Below are positions 1-5,747 of a stretch of 8,540 nucleotides of DNA, piece by piece. Source of the DNA: Clostridia bacterium (GTDB lineage: Bacteria > Bacillota > DSM-16504 > Desulfitibacterales > Desulfitibacteraceae). The DNA lies in NCBI GenBank assembly GCA_018333845.1, contig JAGXSK010000330.1:1-8540 (forward strand), written 5' to 3'. Each line of letters begins with the position of its first letter. Position 1 is the stretch's first letter. A model generated the notes under the pieces. The model did not search any database. It was not told where the DNA came from and saw only the letters and a program-made list of their open reading frames with translations. Both the position numbers and the translations under genes were made by a program.

Positions 1-2
1 AA

Positions 3-644
3 AGGGGCACTGATGCGTCTACAGATATAGAAGAGTTTCAGGCTTATGATGCTGAGAGGATTAATGAAAATGTAAGGCAGGCTGTTGCCGATACTCGAGG
101 AGAGGTTGCCACATATCAAGGAAACTTAATCAAAGGATGGTTTCATGCAGATGGTGGCGGGCTAACAGCAGCCTCTGCAGCTGAAGGTCTGGCTTTTAAA
201 GGAGAAGCACCCTACATTCATAGTGTGGAAGATCCAGGCTTTAAAATAACCCTGCCTGAGAACAAGTCATGGACTGCAACTTTTCCAATATCTCAGGTTA
301 GGCAAGCAGTTCAGAAGGCAACAGGGTCTGATCCTGGCGAGATAAGCACTGTGGAAGTGGTTGAAAAGGGCCCCTCTGGAAGAGTTACCCAGGTTAGATT
401 GGGTGATGTAACCTTAAGTGGGCATGGTTTAAGGCTGGCCCTTGATAGTACGGTAATGCGTTCAACCCTCTGGGATGATATAAGTATTCAGGACGGGCAG
501 CTTGTAGTTACTGGGAAGGGTTACGGACATGGAGTAGGAATGAGTCAATGGGGTGCCAGGGCCTTGGCTGAACAGGGCAGAAGTCCAGAAGACATAGTAA
601 GATATTTCTTCAAGGATATTCAAATAGAGGATCTCTGGGATTAA
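3..644 (+). CDS. SpoIID/LytB domain protein, C-terminal part (5' end outside window)
   Basis: The frame is open from the left edge, so the start and the N-terminal part are missing; 213 residues are visible. They carry late SpoIID/LytB features: a TDAS segment near the start, a FHADGGG segment about residues 49-55, and a C-terminal GYGHGVGMSQWGA segment followed by a short helix and the stop, the usual end of the family. SpoIID is a septal lytic transglycosylase that thins peptidoglycan during engulfment in sporulating cells. Family members differ in whether they keep the catalytic glutamate, which should lie upstream of this window, so activity cannot be judged. The position just before yabP fits a paralogue seen in this neighbourhood in Clostridia rather than necessarily spoIID itself. 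Family assignment is firm; the exact paralogue is not. A hairpin follows at 649-671. Confidence 0.9.
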   Translation, partial: RGTDASTDIEEFQAYDAERINENVRQAVADTRGEVATYQGNLIKGWFHADGGGLTAASAAEGLAFKGEAPYIHSVEDPGFKITLPENKSWTATFPISQVRQAVQKATGSDPGEISTVEVVEKGPSGRVTQVRLGDVTLSGHGLRLALDSTVMRSTLWDDISIQDGQLVVTGKGYGHGVGMSQWGARALAEQGRSPEDIVRYFFKDIQIEDLWD

Positions 645-648
645 GATG

Positions 649-671
649 AAGGGCAGGTTATACCTGCCCTT
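649..671. terminator. Hairpin between convergent genes, possible weak bidirectional terminator
   Basis: A perfect 10-bp stem (AAGGGCAGGT 649-658 with ACCTGCCCTT 662-671) has a three-base loop. It lies five bases after the SpoIID-like stop and contains the last codons and the stop (658-660) of the convergent DUF3343 gene. Neither side has a long T-tract, so it is a compact convergent hairpin with modest expected strength. Confidence 0.55.
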
Positions 672-930
672 TAAAAATTGTTGTAATCTGGTTTTTGTTT
701 TCTATACTTTCAATGGAATATAGCCCATCTGTTTCAATTTTACTAATAATGCATTCTTTCCAAATACTCATTACCCTCTCCTTGTCAGCGGTAATTTGGG
801 CTGCTATCCCACAGCTGGAACTAATTTCCCTAGGTACAGGCCTTAATGTAAAAGTCAAATCAGTACTGGTGAATTTTTTTTCAAAGTTTAAGGCGTGATA
901 CGTTGAAGGAAAGGTAATTATGTATAGCAT
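658..930 (-). CDS. DUF3343 / putative Se/S carrier-like small protein
   Basis: This 90-residue protein fits the short DUF3343 family: the N-terminal MLYIITFPSTYHAL strand-helix, then the PVPREISSSCG segment (residues 31-41) with Cys40-Gly41. DUF3343 is described as a putative selenium/sulfur carrier-like domain because its Cys-Gly resembles TusA-type carriers; its biochemical role is not established. The start is supported by GGAGG on the minus strand (complement of 936-940) five bases before ATG 930, and by a sigma-A promoter at 963-991. The gene is convergent with the SpoIID-like gene and divergent from yabP, so it is an independent single-gene unit dropped into the sporulation cluster. No selenium or Fe-S genes are visible nearby to indicate a substrate. 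An overlapping plus-strand frame (695-898) is a shadow. Confidence 0.82.
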   Translation of the reverse strand: MLYIITFPSTYHALNFEKKFTSTDLTFTLRPVPREISSSCGIAAQITADKERVMSIWKECIISKIETDGLYSIESIENKNQITTIFKGQV

Positions 931-962
931 TATGGCCTCCTACAAACTTTCTAATATAAATC

Positions 963-991
963 ATAATAAAGTTTATCAAATAAGTAGTCAA
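963..991 (-). promoter_or_regulatory. Sigma-A promoter of the DUF3343 gene
   Basis: On the minus strand a -35 TTGACT (complement of 986-991) is followed by exactly 17 bases and a -10 TATTAT (complement of 963-968). Transcription should start near 955, about 25 bases before the ATG at 930. A perfect 7-bp inverted repeat (TAAAATA 998-1004, TATTTTA 1010-1016) lies just upstream of the -35 and also in front of yabP; it could be an operator, but this is speculative. Confidence 0.75.
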
Positions 992-1045
992 CTGTTCTAA
1001 AATAAAATCTATTTTAATAACCATTAATGAAGGGGGGAAGGAGAA

Positions 1046-1315
1046 ATGGATCAAACCAGGGGGCATATTTTAGAAGTTAAGGATAGAAAATTTATCAAGA
1101 TTACAGGAGTAAAGCATGTTGAAAGTTATGATGATAGAGAAATAATTCTAAAAACTTCCATGGGTGATTTAATCATCAGGGGTACAGATCTAAATATAAA
1201 TAGCTTAAATTTAGAAGACGGGAGTCTGCAGGTAATTGGTTTAGTGGAAAACTTCCTCTATGCGGAGGAAGCGGGTGCCCGGAGAAAAAATTTCATTAAA
1301 CGGATACTCAAGTAA
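1046..1315 (+). CDS. yabP: Sporulation protein YabP
   Basis: The 89-residue product has the length and pattern of the YabP family, small beta-rich proteins related to YqfC. Features are the central ITGVKHVESYDDREIILKT stretch (residues 19-37), a GDLIIRG strand and a hydrophobic LQVIGLVENFLYAEE segment before a basic C-terminus. In Bacillus subtilis yabP is a mother-cell sporulation gene linked to spore coat/cortex formation. The start at 1046 is preceded by a purine-rich stretch (AGGGGGGAAGGAG, 1031-1043); the G-run at 1031-1037 is at proper distance, whereas the nearer AAGGAG is only two bases from the ATG. yabQ follows after 13 bases, so the two should be co-transcribed. No clear sigma-E promoter could be fixed upstream. 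Confidence 0.88.
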   Translation: MDQTRGHILEVKDRKFIKITGVKHVESYDDREIILKTSMGDLIIRGTDLNINSLNLEDGSLQVIGLVENFLYAEEAGARRKNFIKRILK

Positions 1316-1328
1316 CATGGTGACCTAA

Positions 1329-1868
1329 ATGACTTTCTTAGAACAACAAATAATTAATTTTCTAGTAACTGTGGTTCTAGGCCTGGCCATGGGTGCCATT
1401 TTCGACTTTTATTATATCCTGCGGCACTTTTTAAGACCTCGAAAAGTATTTATCCATATAGGTGACCTTTTTATCTGGCTATTTATGATAGGCCTTGTTT
1501 TTGTCACCCTGGTTTACATAAATTGGGGAGAGGTAAGGTTTTATGTATTCCTGGGTATTGCCCTGGGAACCTTAATTTATTATCTTATATTTTCTAAATA
1601 TATAAAAATAATCTACAAATATTTAATTAAAATGGTCCTAAAGATACTATATATTGTAAAATCAATAATCCTGTTTCCATTTAAACTAATGGCCAGGGGA
1701 CTTTTGTATTTAGTTGGCATTATAAGTATATTCCTTATGTGGTTGACAAAACCCCTGAGAAGGGTTATTGGTAATAGCAGGGTTTTTATTAAATTGAAGC
1801 ATCTAAAGGCGGCAGTTGGCAGACTAATAATATCTTTGAAAAAATTTGACCCTTTTAAGAGGATATGA
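1329..1868 (+). CDS. yabQ: Spore cortex biosynthesis protein YabQ
   Basis: The 179-residue protein is a small multi-pass membrane protein. The N-terminal half fits YabQ: EQQIINFLVTVVLGLAMGAIFDFYYILRH (residues 5-33) as a first membrane helix ending in the family's Gly-rich and Asp/Tyr/Arg segment, followed by hydrophobic helices at about 46-64 and 71-90. The C-terminal part (100-179) alternates hydrophobic and Lys/Arg-rich stretches and is less conserved in the family. In B. subtilis YabQ is a mother-cell protein needed for the spore cortex, located in the forespore outer membrane. Only a weak GGTGA precedes the ATG, so translation probably depends on coupling to yabP 13 bases upstream. Normally divIC follows; here an unrelated stretch of about 5 kb intervenes. 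Confidence 0.88.
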   Translation: MTFLEQQIINFLVTVVLGLAMGAIFDFYYILRHFLRPRKVFIHIGDLFIWLFMIGLVFVTLVYINWGEVRFYVFLGIALGTLIYYLIFSKYIKIIYKYLIKMVLKILYIVKSIILFPFKLMARGLLYLVGIISIFLMWLTKPLRRVIGNSRVFIKLKHLKAAVGRLIISLKKFDPFKRI

Positions 1869-1988
1869 TAAATTAGTTATGTAAATCAAATTTAAATATC
1901 CTCCACAAGGTGGGGCTGCTGTATGAACATGGTCTATTTTCCAGAAATATAGGTTTATGGTCACAGGTAATCAGGCCTTCCTTTGAAT

Positions 1989-2025
1989 AAAAAAAGAGGG
2001 TCTTTTTAGTTGGAGACATTCCTCT
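1989..2025 (-). terminator. Strong minus-strand intrinsic terminator in the yabQ-mgtE gap
   Basis: Read on the minus strand, AGAGG (complement 2021-2025), a three-base bulge and GTCT (complement 2014-2017) pair with AGAC (complement 2000-2003) and CCTCT (complement 1995-1999). Seven T residues follow (complement 1989-1995). On the plus strand the hairpin exists but is not followed by T residues. No convincing minus-strand gene lies upstream of it. The region 1869-2234 otherwise holds a short plus-strand hairpin (1901-1915) and the mgtE leader elements described below; I see no other gene there. Confidence 0.55.
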
Positions 2026-2097
2026 AAAGTACAATATTAACTGATATAGAGGTCTGCCTCCTTTATTTTTCATTAATAGAAAGGGGTGGTAAAATTC

Positions 2098-2211
2098 ATG
2101 GACGATGGTACGGGTTTGTGTTTTTATAATCAAACTCAATTTAACAATGTTGTTTTAAGTAACACTAATTCTATGATTTTATCAGCCCTGAAGGAGCAAA
2201 TCTCCTCCTAA
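2098..2211 (+). CDS. Possible 37-residue leader peptide upstream of mgtE
   Basis: ATG 2098 is preceded at eight bases by AAGGGGTGG (2081-2089), close to a consensus ribosome binding site, and opens a 37-codon frame ending at TAA 2209-2211. The predicted peptide begins MDDGTGLCFYN, ends in ALKEQISS and resembles no family I recognise. The reason to list it is position: its last codons, CTCCTCC and the TAA, lie in the strand that can pair with the mgtE ribosome binding site, and it stops 23 bases before the mgtE start. That layout fits a regulatory leader peptide or translational coupling. A short open frame can arise by chance, so this is tentative; it could be tested by conservation across relatives. 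Confidence 0.35.
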   Translation: MDDGTGLCFYNQTQFNNVVLSNTNSMILSALKEQISS

Positions 2212-2234
2212 GGGGTAATGAAGGAGGGATTTTA
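2192..2234 (+). promoter_or_regulatory. mgtE ribosome binding site in competing hairpins
   Basis: The mgtE SD AAGGAGG (2221-2227) can pair over six bases with CCTCCT (2204-2209): AGGAGG 2222-2227 to CCTCCT, loop 2210-2221, hiding the SD. The same strand can instead pair with AGGAG 2192-2196 (to CTCCT 2202-2206, five-base loop), freeing the SD. The two hairpins are mutually exclusive, and the possible leader ORF ends on the shared strand. Pairings are directly visible; the regulatory meaning is inferred. Confidence 0.5.
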
Positions 2235-3593
2235 TTGGCCTTATTTAATGGAACATTTGATGCAATAATCCTTAACTTGTCAAATGGCAACAAGGAAAAG
2301 CTCAGGGAAATCTTTGACGAGATTCATCCCTATGACCAGGCACAAATTTTAATGGAACTATCCACAGAACATAGAAGGCTCCTTGCAGACTTTTTAACAG
2401 ACGAAGAAATGGCCGAGATAATACAGGAGCTCTCCATAGAGCAGCAAAAGCTGATTATTGATGAACTGGGTATAGAAAGATATTCAAAGATTATTGCAGA
2501 GATGCCTTCGGATGACGCTGCTGATTTATTGGCGGACCTGGATGAAGTTAGATTAAATCAAGTTTTAGATTTAATGGACGATAAGGAAGAGGCAGACCTG
2601 CGGGAATTAATGGAATACCCGGAGAATACAGCTGGCGGCTTGATGACTACTGAATATATTGTACTGCCGGAGAATTTTACTGCTGATGAGGCAATTAAAA
2701 AACTACGCCAATTAGCTCCAGATGCAGAAACTGTCTATTATTTATATATTATAGACAGTGAAGGGCGGTTAAGGGGAGTACTTTCTCTTAGAGATTTAAT
2801 AATAGCCAGCCCAGAAACTAAAATTCACGAGATCATGTATGAACGTGTTGTTTCGGTGCCCATTGACATGGACCAGGAAGAGGTAGCAAAGCTTATTGAA
2901 AAGTATGACTTCCTTGCAGTACCTGTTATTGATAAGCAGCAGAGATTAGTAGGTATTATTACTGTTGATGATGCCATGGATGTACTGGCGGAAGAAGCCT
3001 CAGAGGACATTGCAAAACTGGGGGGTATTGGTGGTGATCCAGGGGTGCTGGATATAAATGTTAAAGCCATTGATGCCGCAAAAAGAAGGATTCCCTGGCT
3101 GGCCCTCCTGCTTTGTATAGGCTTTTTCTCGGGAAACATTATTGCTCAATTTGAAGATACCCTAAATAAACTTGTGGCTCTTGCCTTTTTTATCCCAGTT
3201 ATAGCAGGGATGGCTGGGAACACTGGTACCCAATCCCTGGCAATTGTAGTAAGGGGCCTGGCCACTGGTCAGTTTGCAGGCAGGAATATTCTAAAGCTTA
3301 TAAAAAGAGAAGCAGGGGTAGGATTAATTATCGGCACGACAAATGGAATATTAATCAGTATAATTGCAGCACTATGGCAGAATAACATTATTTTGGGATT
3401 TGTAATTGGACTTGCATTATGGATTACTTTAATTGTGGCAACCCTTGCAGGCACCATAATACCGCTTATTTTGGTCAGGTTGAAAATCGACCCGGCAGTT
3501 GCTTCAGGTCCTTTTATTACTACAATCAATGATATACTTGGCCTTACCATTTATTTTACTGTTGCCAATGCTTTTATGAGTTACTTGTTATAA
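2235..3593 (+). CDS. mgtE: Magnesium channel/transporter MgtE
   Basis: The 452-residue product matches full-length MgtE, a homodimeric Mg2+ channel of the inner membrane. The order is an N-terminal helical domain (about 5-130, with the DDAADLLADLDE repeat segment), two CBS domains (about 135-255) that sense cytosolic Mg2+, a connecting helix, then five membrane helices (about 285-452). Visible signatures are PENTAGGLMTTE at the first CBS domain, GMAGNTGTQSLA in the membrane part, and DPAVASGPFITTINDILGL near the end, including the pore aspartate at about residue 433. TTG 2235 is chosen as start because AAGGAGG (2221-2227) stands seven bases before it and the family length fits. Expression is probably controlled through the leader described above. 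Overlapping minus-strand frames at 2825-3139 and 3269-3550 are shadows. Confidence 0.95.
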   Translation: MALFNGTFDAIILNLSNGNKEKLREIFDEIHPYDQAQILMELSTEHRRLLADFLTDEEMAEIIQELSIEQQKLIIDELGIERYSKIIAEMPSDDAADLLADLDEVRLNQVLDLMDDKEEADLRELMEYPENTAGGLMTTEYIVLPENFTADEAIKKLRQLAPDAETVYYLYIIDSEGRLRGVLSLRDLIIASPETKIHEIMYERVVSVPIDMDQEEVAKLIEKYDFLAVPVIDKQQRLVGIITVDDAMDVLAEEASEDIAKLGGIGGDPGVLDINVKAIDAAKRRIPWLALLLCIGFFSGNIIAQFEDTLNKLVALAFFIPVIAGMAGNTGTQSLAIVVRGLATGQFAGRNILKLIKREAGVGLIIGTTNGILISIIAALWQNNIILGFVIGLALWITLIVATLAGTIIPLILVRLKIDPAVASGPFITTINDILGLTIYFTVANAFMSYLL

Positions 3594-3668
3594 AGTGGAT
3601 ATGAATAATAGTATTATTAATTGAAACAAATTATGCATAATAAGATAAAAAATGGTAATAATATAAAT

Positions 3669-3697
3669 TTGACTATTTTAAGAAATTCATGTATAAT
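3669..3697 (+). promoter_or_regulatory. Sigma-A promoter for structured RNA / ABC operon
   Basis: TTGACT (3669-3674) is followed by a 17-base spacer and a perfect TATAAT (3692-3697), so transcription should start near 3704. It is the strongest promoter in the mgtE to ABC-operon gap (3594-4138) and I find no comparable promoter nearer to the binding-protein gene. The AT-rich stretch 3594-3668 shows nothing else convincing. Confidence 0.85.
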
Positions 3698-3703
3698 ATT
3701 TGT

Positions 3704-4007
3704 GCAATTTAAATAGATGTTGCAAGGGTGAAGTACTCTCAAGCAGTAACTTATGTAATTCGAGCTGGTGCACGTTTATTAGCGGGCATGAGTAAGGGTT
3801 ACAACAATAGGAAAAGGTGAAACTTGAGCTGGAAAAATCTTTAACACTAGGGAACTGGGGTCTGCATTAGTTCAGATTAAAGTGGGCTGATGAAAGGCTA
3901 TACAGCAATAACGTATGGCTTTAGGTGAGTCGGGAGGCGAAACCTAGACACTCTAACTCTCTTTCCAAGTAATGACGGAAGAGGAGTTAGGTGGTCTAGG
4001 TTTTTTT
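3704..4007 (+). ncRNA. Structured leader RNA of unknown class (candidate riboswitch or standalone RNA)
   Basis: The unit runs from a sigma-A promoter to a strong terminator, has no plausible reading frame and folds coherently. Helices visible: P1 CTCAAG 3738-3743 with CTTGAG 3823-3828; inside it P2 3746-3755 with 3787-3802 (GTAAC/GTTAC, then TTA/TAA with bulges), capped by 3764-3769 with 3778-3783; P3 CTTTAA 3839-3844 with TTAAAG 3877-3882, enclosing 3852-3858 with 3867-3873; P4, ten pairs, 3894-3903 with 3913-3922. TAGGT 3922-3926 can pair with ACCTA 3942-3946, but 3943-3946 is also the base of the terminator. Such a shared strand is the usual switch layout. A purine-rich strand (3803-3822) stays unpaired. 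The motifs of lysine, T-box, SAM, TPP, FMN, glycine, purine and c-di-GMP-I elements are absent. It lies 131 bases before the amino acid transporter gene, so control of that operon is the simplest idea. Confidence 0.6.
3943..4007 (+). terminator. Intrinsic terminator of the leader RNA
   Basis: A long stem pairs CCTAGAC 3943-3949 with GTCTAGG 3994-4000, then CTAACTC 3953-3959 with GAGTTAG 3984-3990 and TTTCC 3962-3966 with GGAAG 3977-3981, with a ten-base loop. Seven T residues follow (4001-4007). This is the best terminator in the window. Its 5' base (3943-3946) can pair instead with 3923-3926, which suggests conditional termination before the ABC operon. Confidence 0.88.
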
Positions 4008-4029
4008 ATGCTTTAATGCAAAGCATAAA
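4005..4029 (+). repeat. Perfect inverted repeat reusing the terminator T-tract
   Basis: TTTATGCTTT (4005-4014) and AAAGCATAAA (4020-4029) form a perfect 10-bp stem with a five-base loop. The 5' arm includes the last three bases of the terminator T-tract. It may be an operator for a transcription factor or a hairpin in read-through RNA. The remaining 4030-4120 shows nothing else I can support. Confidence 0.5.
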
Positions 4030-4138
4030 TTTACTTATCTAGAAAACTTTATTTTGGGGGTGGTTTAGGTTCTTGTAATCTCATGCTAAAACTCAGGTAA
4101 AACATTTAAAAAGTTAAAATAAAGGAGTGTTATATTTT

Positions 4139-4996
4139 ATGTTTGGTAAAAAGAGTTTATTTTTGACTATAGCTTTACTGCTGACACTATCATTGGCTCT
4201 TATAGGCTGTGCACAAGATGTGGTGGAAAATGGTGCTGAATTGGATGGTAATGATACATCCCATACCGGAGATGCGGTAGAAGGTGATGGAAGCTTGGAT
4301 AGGGTTCTAGCCGCCGGGAAAATAACCGTGGTAGGCAGTGGTGGCTATCCGCCCTTTAATTTTTTCAATGAAAATGATGAATTGGTTGGATTTGATGTAG
4401 ATACAGGGTCTGCAATAGCTGAAAGACTAGGAGTAGAATTAAACTACGTAACTGGCGAATGGGCTGGTCTTATTGAAGGCCTTAGGGCCGGACGCTATGA
4501 TGGAATATTGGGAAGCATGGCTATTACTGAAGAGCGCTTGGAGCGAGTGAACTTTACTATTCCTTACTACTATTCAGGTGCCCAGCTTATAGTTAGAAAA
4601 GATTCGGGAATTACGGATCCCAGTGAAATGGAGGGCAAGAAGATTGCTATTGCCACGGGAACAACCTTTGAAGATGATGTTGAAGCATTAGGGGCTACGG
4701 CTGCACTATATGATGATGACAACTTGACCTTGAGTGAATTAATAAATGGGCGTGTAGATGGAGTAATTACAGACCGCCTGGTAGGAATGGGTGCAATGAG
4801 AGAAATTAGAGGTGGAGATGGGCTTATTATGGTAGGGGAGCTTCTCCGTACTGAAGAAATGGCCATAGCAGTTAACAAAAATGATGTAGAATTATTGGAA
4901 AAGCTTAATGAAATATTAGAAGAAATGCATGCCGATGGGACTTTAACAGAAATCAGTAAAAGGTGGCATGAGGGAGAGGACATTACTGTAAAATAA
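4139..4996 (+). CDS. Polar amino acid ABC transporter, substrate-binding lipoprotein
   Basis: This 285-residue protein is a family 3 extracellular solute-binding protein for amino acids. It starts with KK, a hydrophobic helix and a lipobox LIGC ending at Cys24, so it should be lipid-anchored outside the membrane. An acidic, Gly-rich linker follows, then the domain: GGYPPFNFFNENDELVGFD with the family signature GFDVDTGSAIAERLG, the ligand-contact segment GSMAITEERLERVNFT, the hinge region GKKIAIATGTT and a late DGVITDRL segment with a conserved aspartate. ATG 4139 is the start: the longer frame from GTG 4127 would overlap its own AAAGGAG (4121-4127). The ligand (for example glutamine, arginine or cystine) cannot be fixed. 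It heads the operon with permease and ATPase, and a terminator separates it from them. Confidence 0.93.
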   Translation: MFGKKSLFLTIALLLTLSLALIGCAQDVVENGAELDGNDTSHTGDAVEGDGSLDRVLAAGKITVVGSGGYPPFNFFNENDELVGFDVDTGSAIAERLGVELNYVTGEWAGLIEGLRAGRYDGILGSMAITEERLERVNFTIPYYYSGAQLIVRKDSGITDPSEMEGKKIAIATGTTFEDDVEALGATAALYDDDNLTLSELINGRVDGVITDRLVGMGAMREIRGGDGLIMVGELLRTEEMAIAVNKNDVELLEKLNEILEEMHADGTLTEISKRWHEGEDITVK

Positions 4997-5009
4997 AACA
5001 CCTGATGAG

Positions 5010-5040
5010 AGCACGGCTCCATGGAGTGCCGTGCTTTTTT
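5010..5040 (+). terminator. Intercistronic terminator after the binding-protein gene
   Basis: AGCACGGC 5010-5017 pairs with GCCGTGCT 5028-5035 around a ten-base loop, followed by a run of six T residues. It lies 13 bases after the binding-protein stop and 23 bases before the permease start. No separate promoter is seen before the permease, so partial read-through would give more binding protein than membrane and ATPase subunits. Confidence 0.85.
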
Positions 5041-5063
5041 GTTAAAAAAGGGGGAATGGAGAA

Positions 5064-5735
5064 ATGTTTGACCTGCCTTATGATTTTTCTGCTATACCAA
5101 GATATTTACCGACTTTTTATGAAGCTGCCTGGATTACCCTGCAGCTAACAACCCTTGGAATAGTTGTAGGCCTTGTTTTAGGTTTAATTGCTGCTTTGAT
5201 GAAAATTTCTCAATTAAAAATACTAAAAATCCCTGCTAACATTTATATTTGGATGATACGAGGTACTCCCTTGCTGCTGCAGCTTTGGATAATTTATTTT
5301 GGCCTTGCTATCATAGTTAACATTCCAGGTTTTACATCTGCGGTAATAGCATTGGGAATTCACAACGGGGCATATATAGCTGAAATTTTTCGAGGTGCTA
5401 TCCAATCCATTGATCGAGGTCAAAGAGAGGCTGCCCTGTCTTTAGGAATGACTCCCTGGCAGGCAATGAAACGGGTTATTTTGCCCCAGGCCTTGAAAAG
5501 ATCCATACCACCACTAGGAAACCAGTTTATTATTGCCTTAAAAGATTCATCTCTGGCCAGTACTATAGCTGTAAGAGAATTGCTTTTACGAAGCAGGCAA
5601 ATTGGTTCTTCCCAGTATCTGATGATGGAAATGCTAATTATTGCTGCAATCTACTATTTAATCATGACATCAGTTTTGACAATAATAGTTTCAAAAATAG
5701 AGCGCCGTATGCAGGTTAGTGACTACAGGGGATAG
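5064..5735 (+). CDS. Polar amino acid ABC transporter, permease (HisM/GlnP type)
   Basis: The 223-residue product is an inner-membrane permease of the His/Glu/Gln/Arg/opine family. Hydrophobic helices lie at about 22-45, 55-88, 90-110 and 190-210. The family motif IRGTPLLLQLW (65-75) is present. So is the EAA loop, REAALSLGMTPWQAMKRVILPQAL (121-144), which contacts the ATPase. One permease gene is present, so the importer probably works with a permease homodimer. ATG 5064 is preceded by a GGGGGAATGGAGA purine stretch (about 5050-5062). Its TAG stop (5733-5735) overlaps the next gene's SD (GGAGG 5735-5739), indicating tight coupling to the ATPase gene. Confidence 0.93.
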   Translation: MFDLPYDFSAIPRYLPTFYEAAWITLQLTTLGIVVGLVLGLIAALMKISQLKILKIPANIYIWMIRGTPLLLQLWIIYFGLAIIVNIPGFTSAVIALGIHNGAYIAEIFRGAIQSIDRGQREAALSLGMTPWQAMKRVILPQALKRSIPPLGNQFIIALKDSSLASTIAVRELLLRSRQIGSSQYLMMEMLIIAAIYYLIMTSVLTIIVSKIERRMQVSDYRG

Positions 5736-5747
5736 GAGGTGTGCTTG

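Noticed and set aside
695..898. Plus-strand frame opposite the DUF3343 gene
   Set aside because: It lacks a family match and an SD, while the minus strand carries recognisable DUF3343 motifs with promoter and SD.
961..985. Possible sigma-E promoter for yabP (ATCATAAT then CAAATAAGT)
   Set aside because: yabP is expected to be sigma-E dependent, but the match is weak and the stretch overlaps the minus-strand sigma-A promoter.
1900..1990. Possible M-box magnesium riboswitch in the mgtE leader
   Set aside because: Short pieces (AGGTGGGGCTGCTGTATG, TGGTCACAGGTAATCA) recall the M-box, but the required hairpin after GGCT does not pair and the conserved 3' part is missing. A covariance-model search with the Rfam M-box model would decide.
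1873..2139. 88-residue minus-strand frame between yabQ and mgtE
   Set aside because: It starts with TTG and has no SD there or at the internal ATG 2073. It runs through the minus-strand terminator (the MSPTKKTLFFY stretch is that hairpin read as codons), and matches no family I know.
3886..3946. Hammerhead ribozyme core (CTGATGA and CGAAAC)
   Set aside because: Both core pieces occur, but the bases next to them do not pair as a stem II, so the fold is not supported.
3790..3950. Possible cobalamin riboswitch in the structured RNA
   Set aside because: AATAGGAAAAGGTGAAACTT resembles one conserved piece, but the CCCGCAACTGT part and the B12-box AGCCAGGAGACCTGCC are absent.
4570..5022. 150-residue minus-strand frame over the binding-protein gene
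   Set aside because: Serine-rich composition typical of a shadow of the plus-strand gene; no SD or family match.
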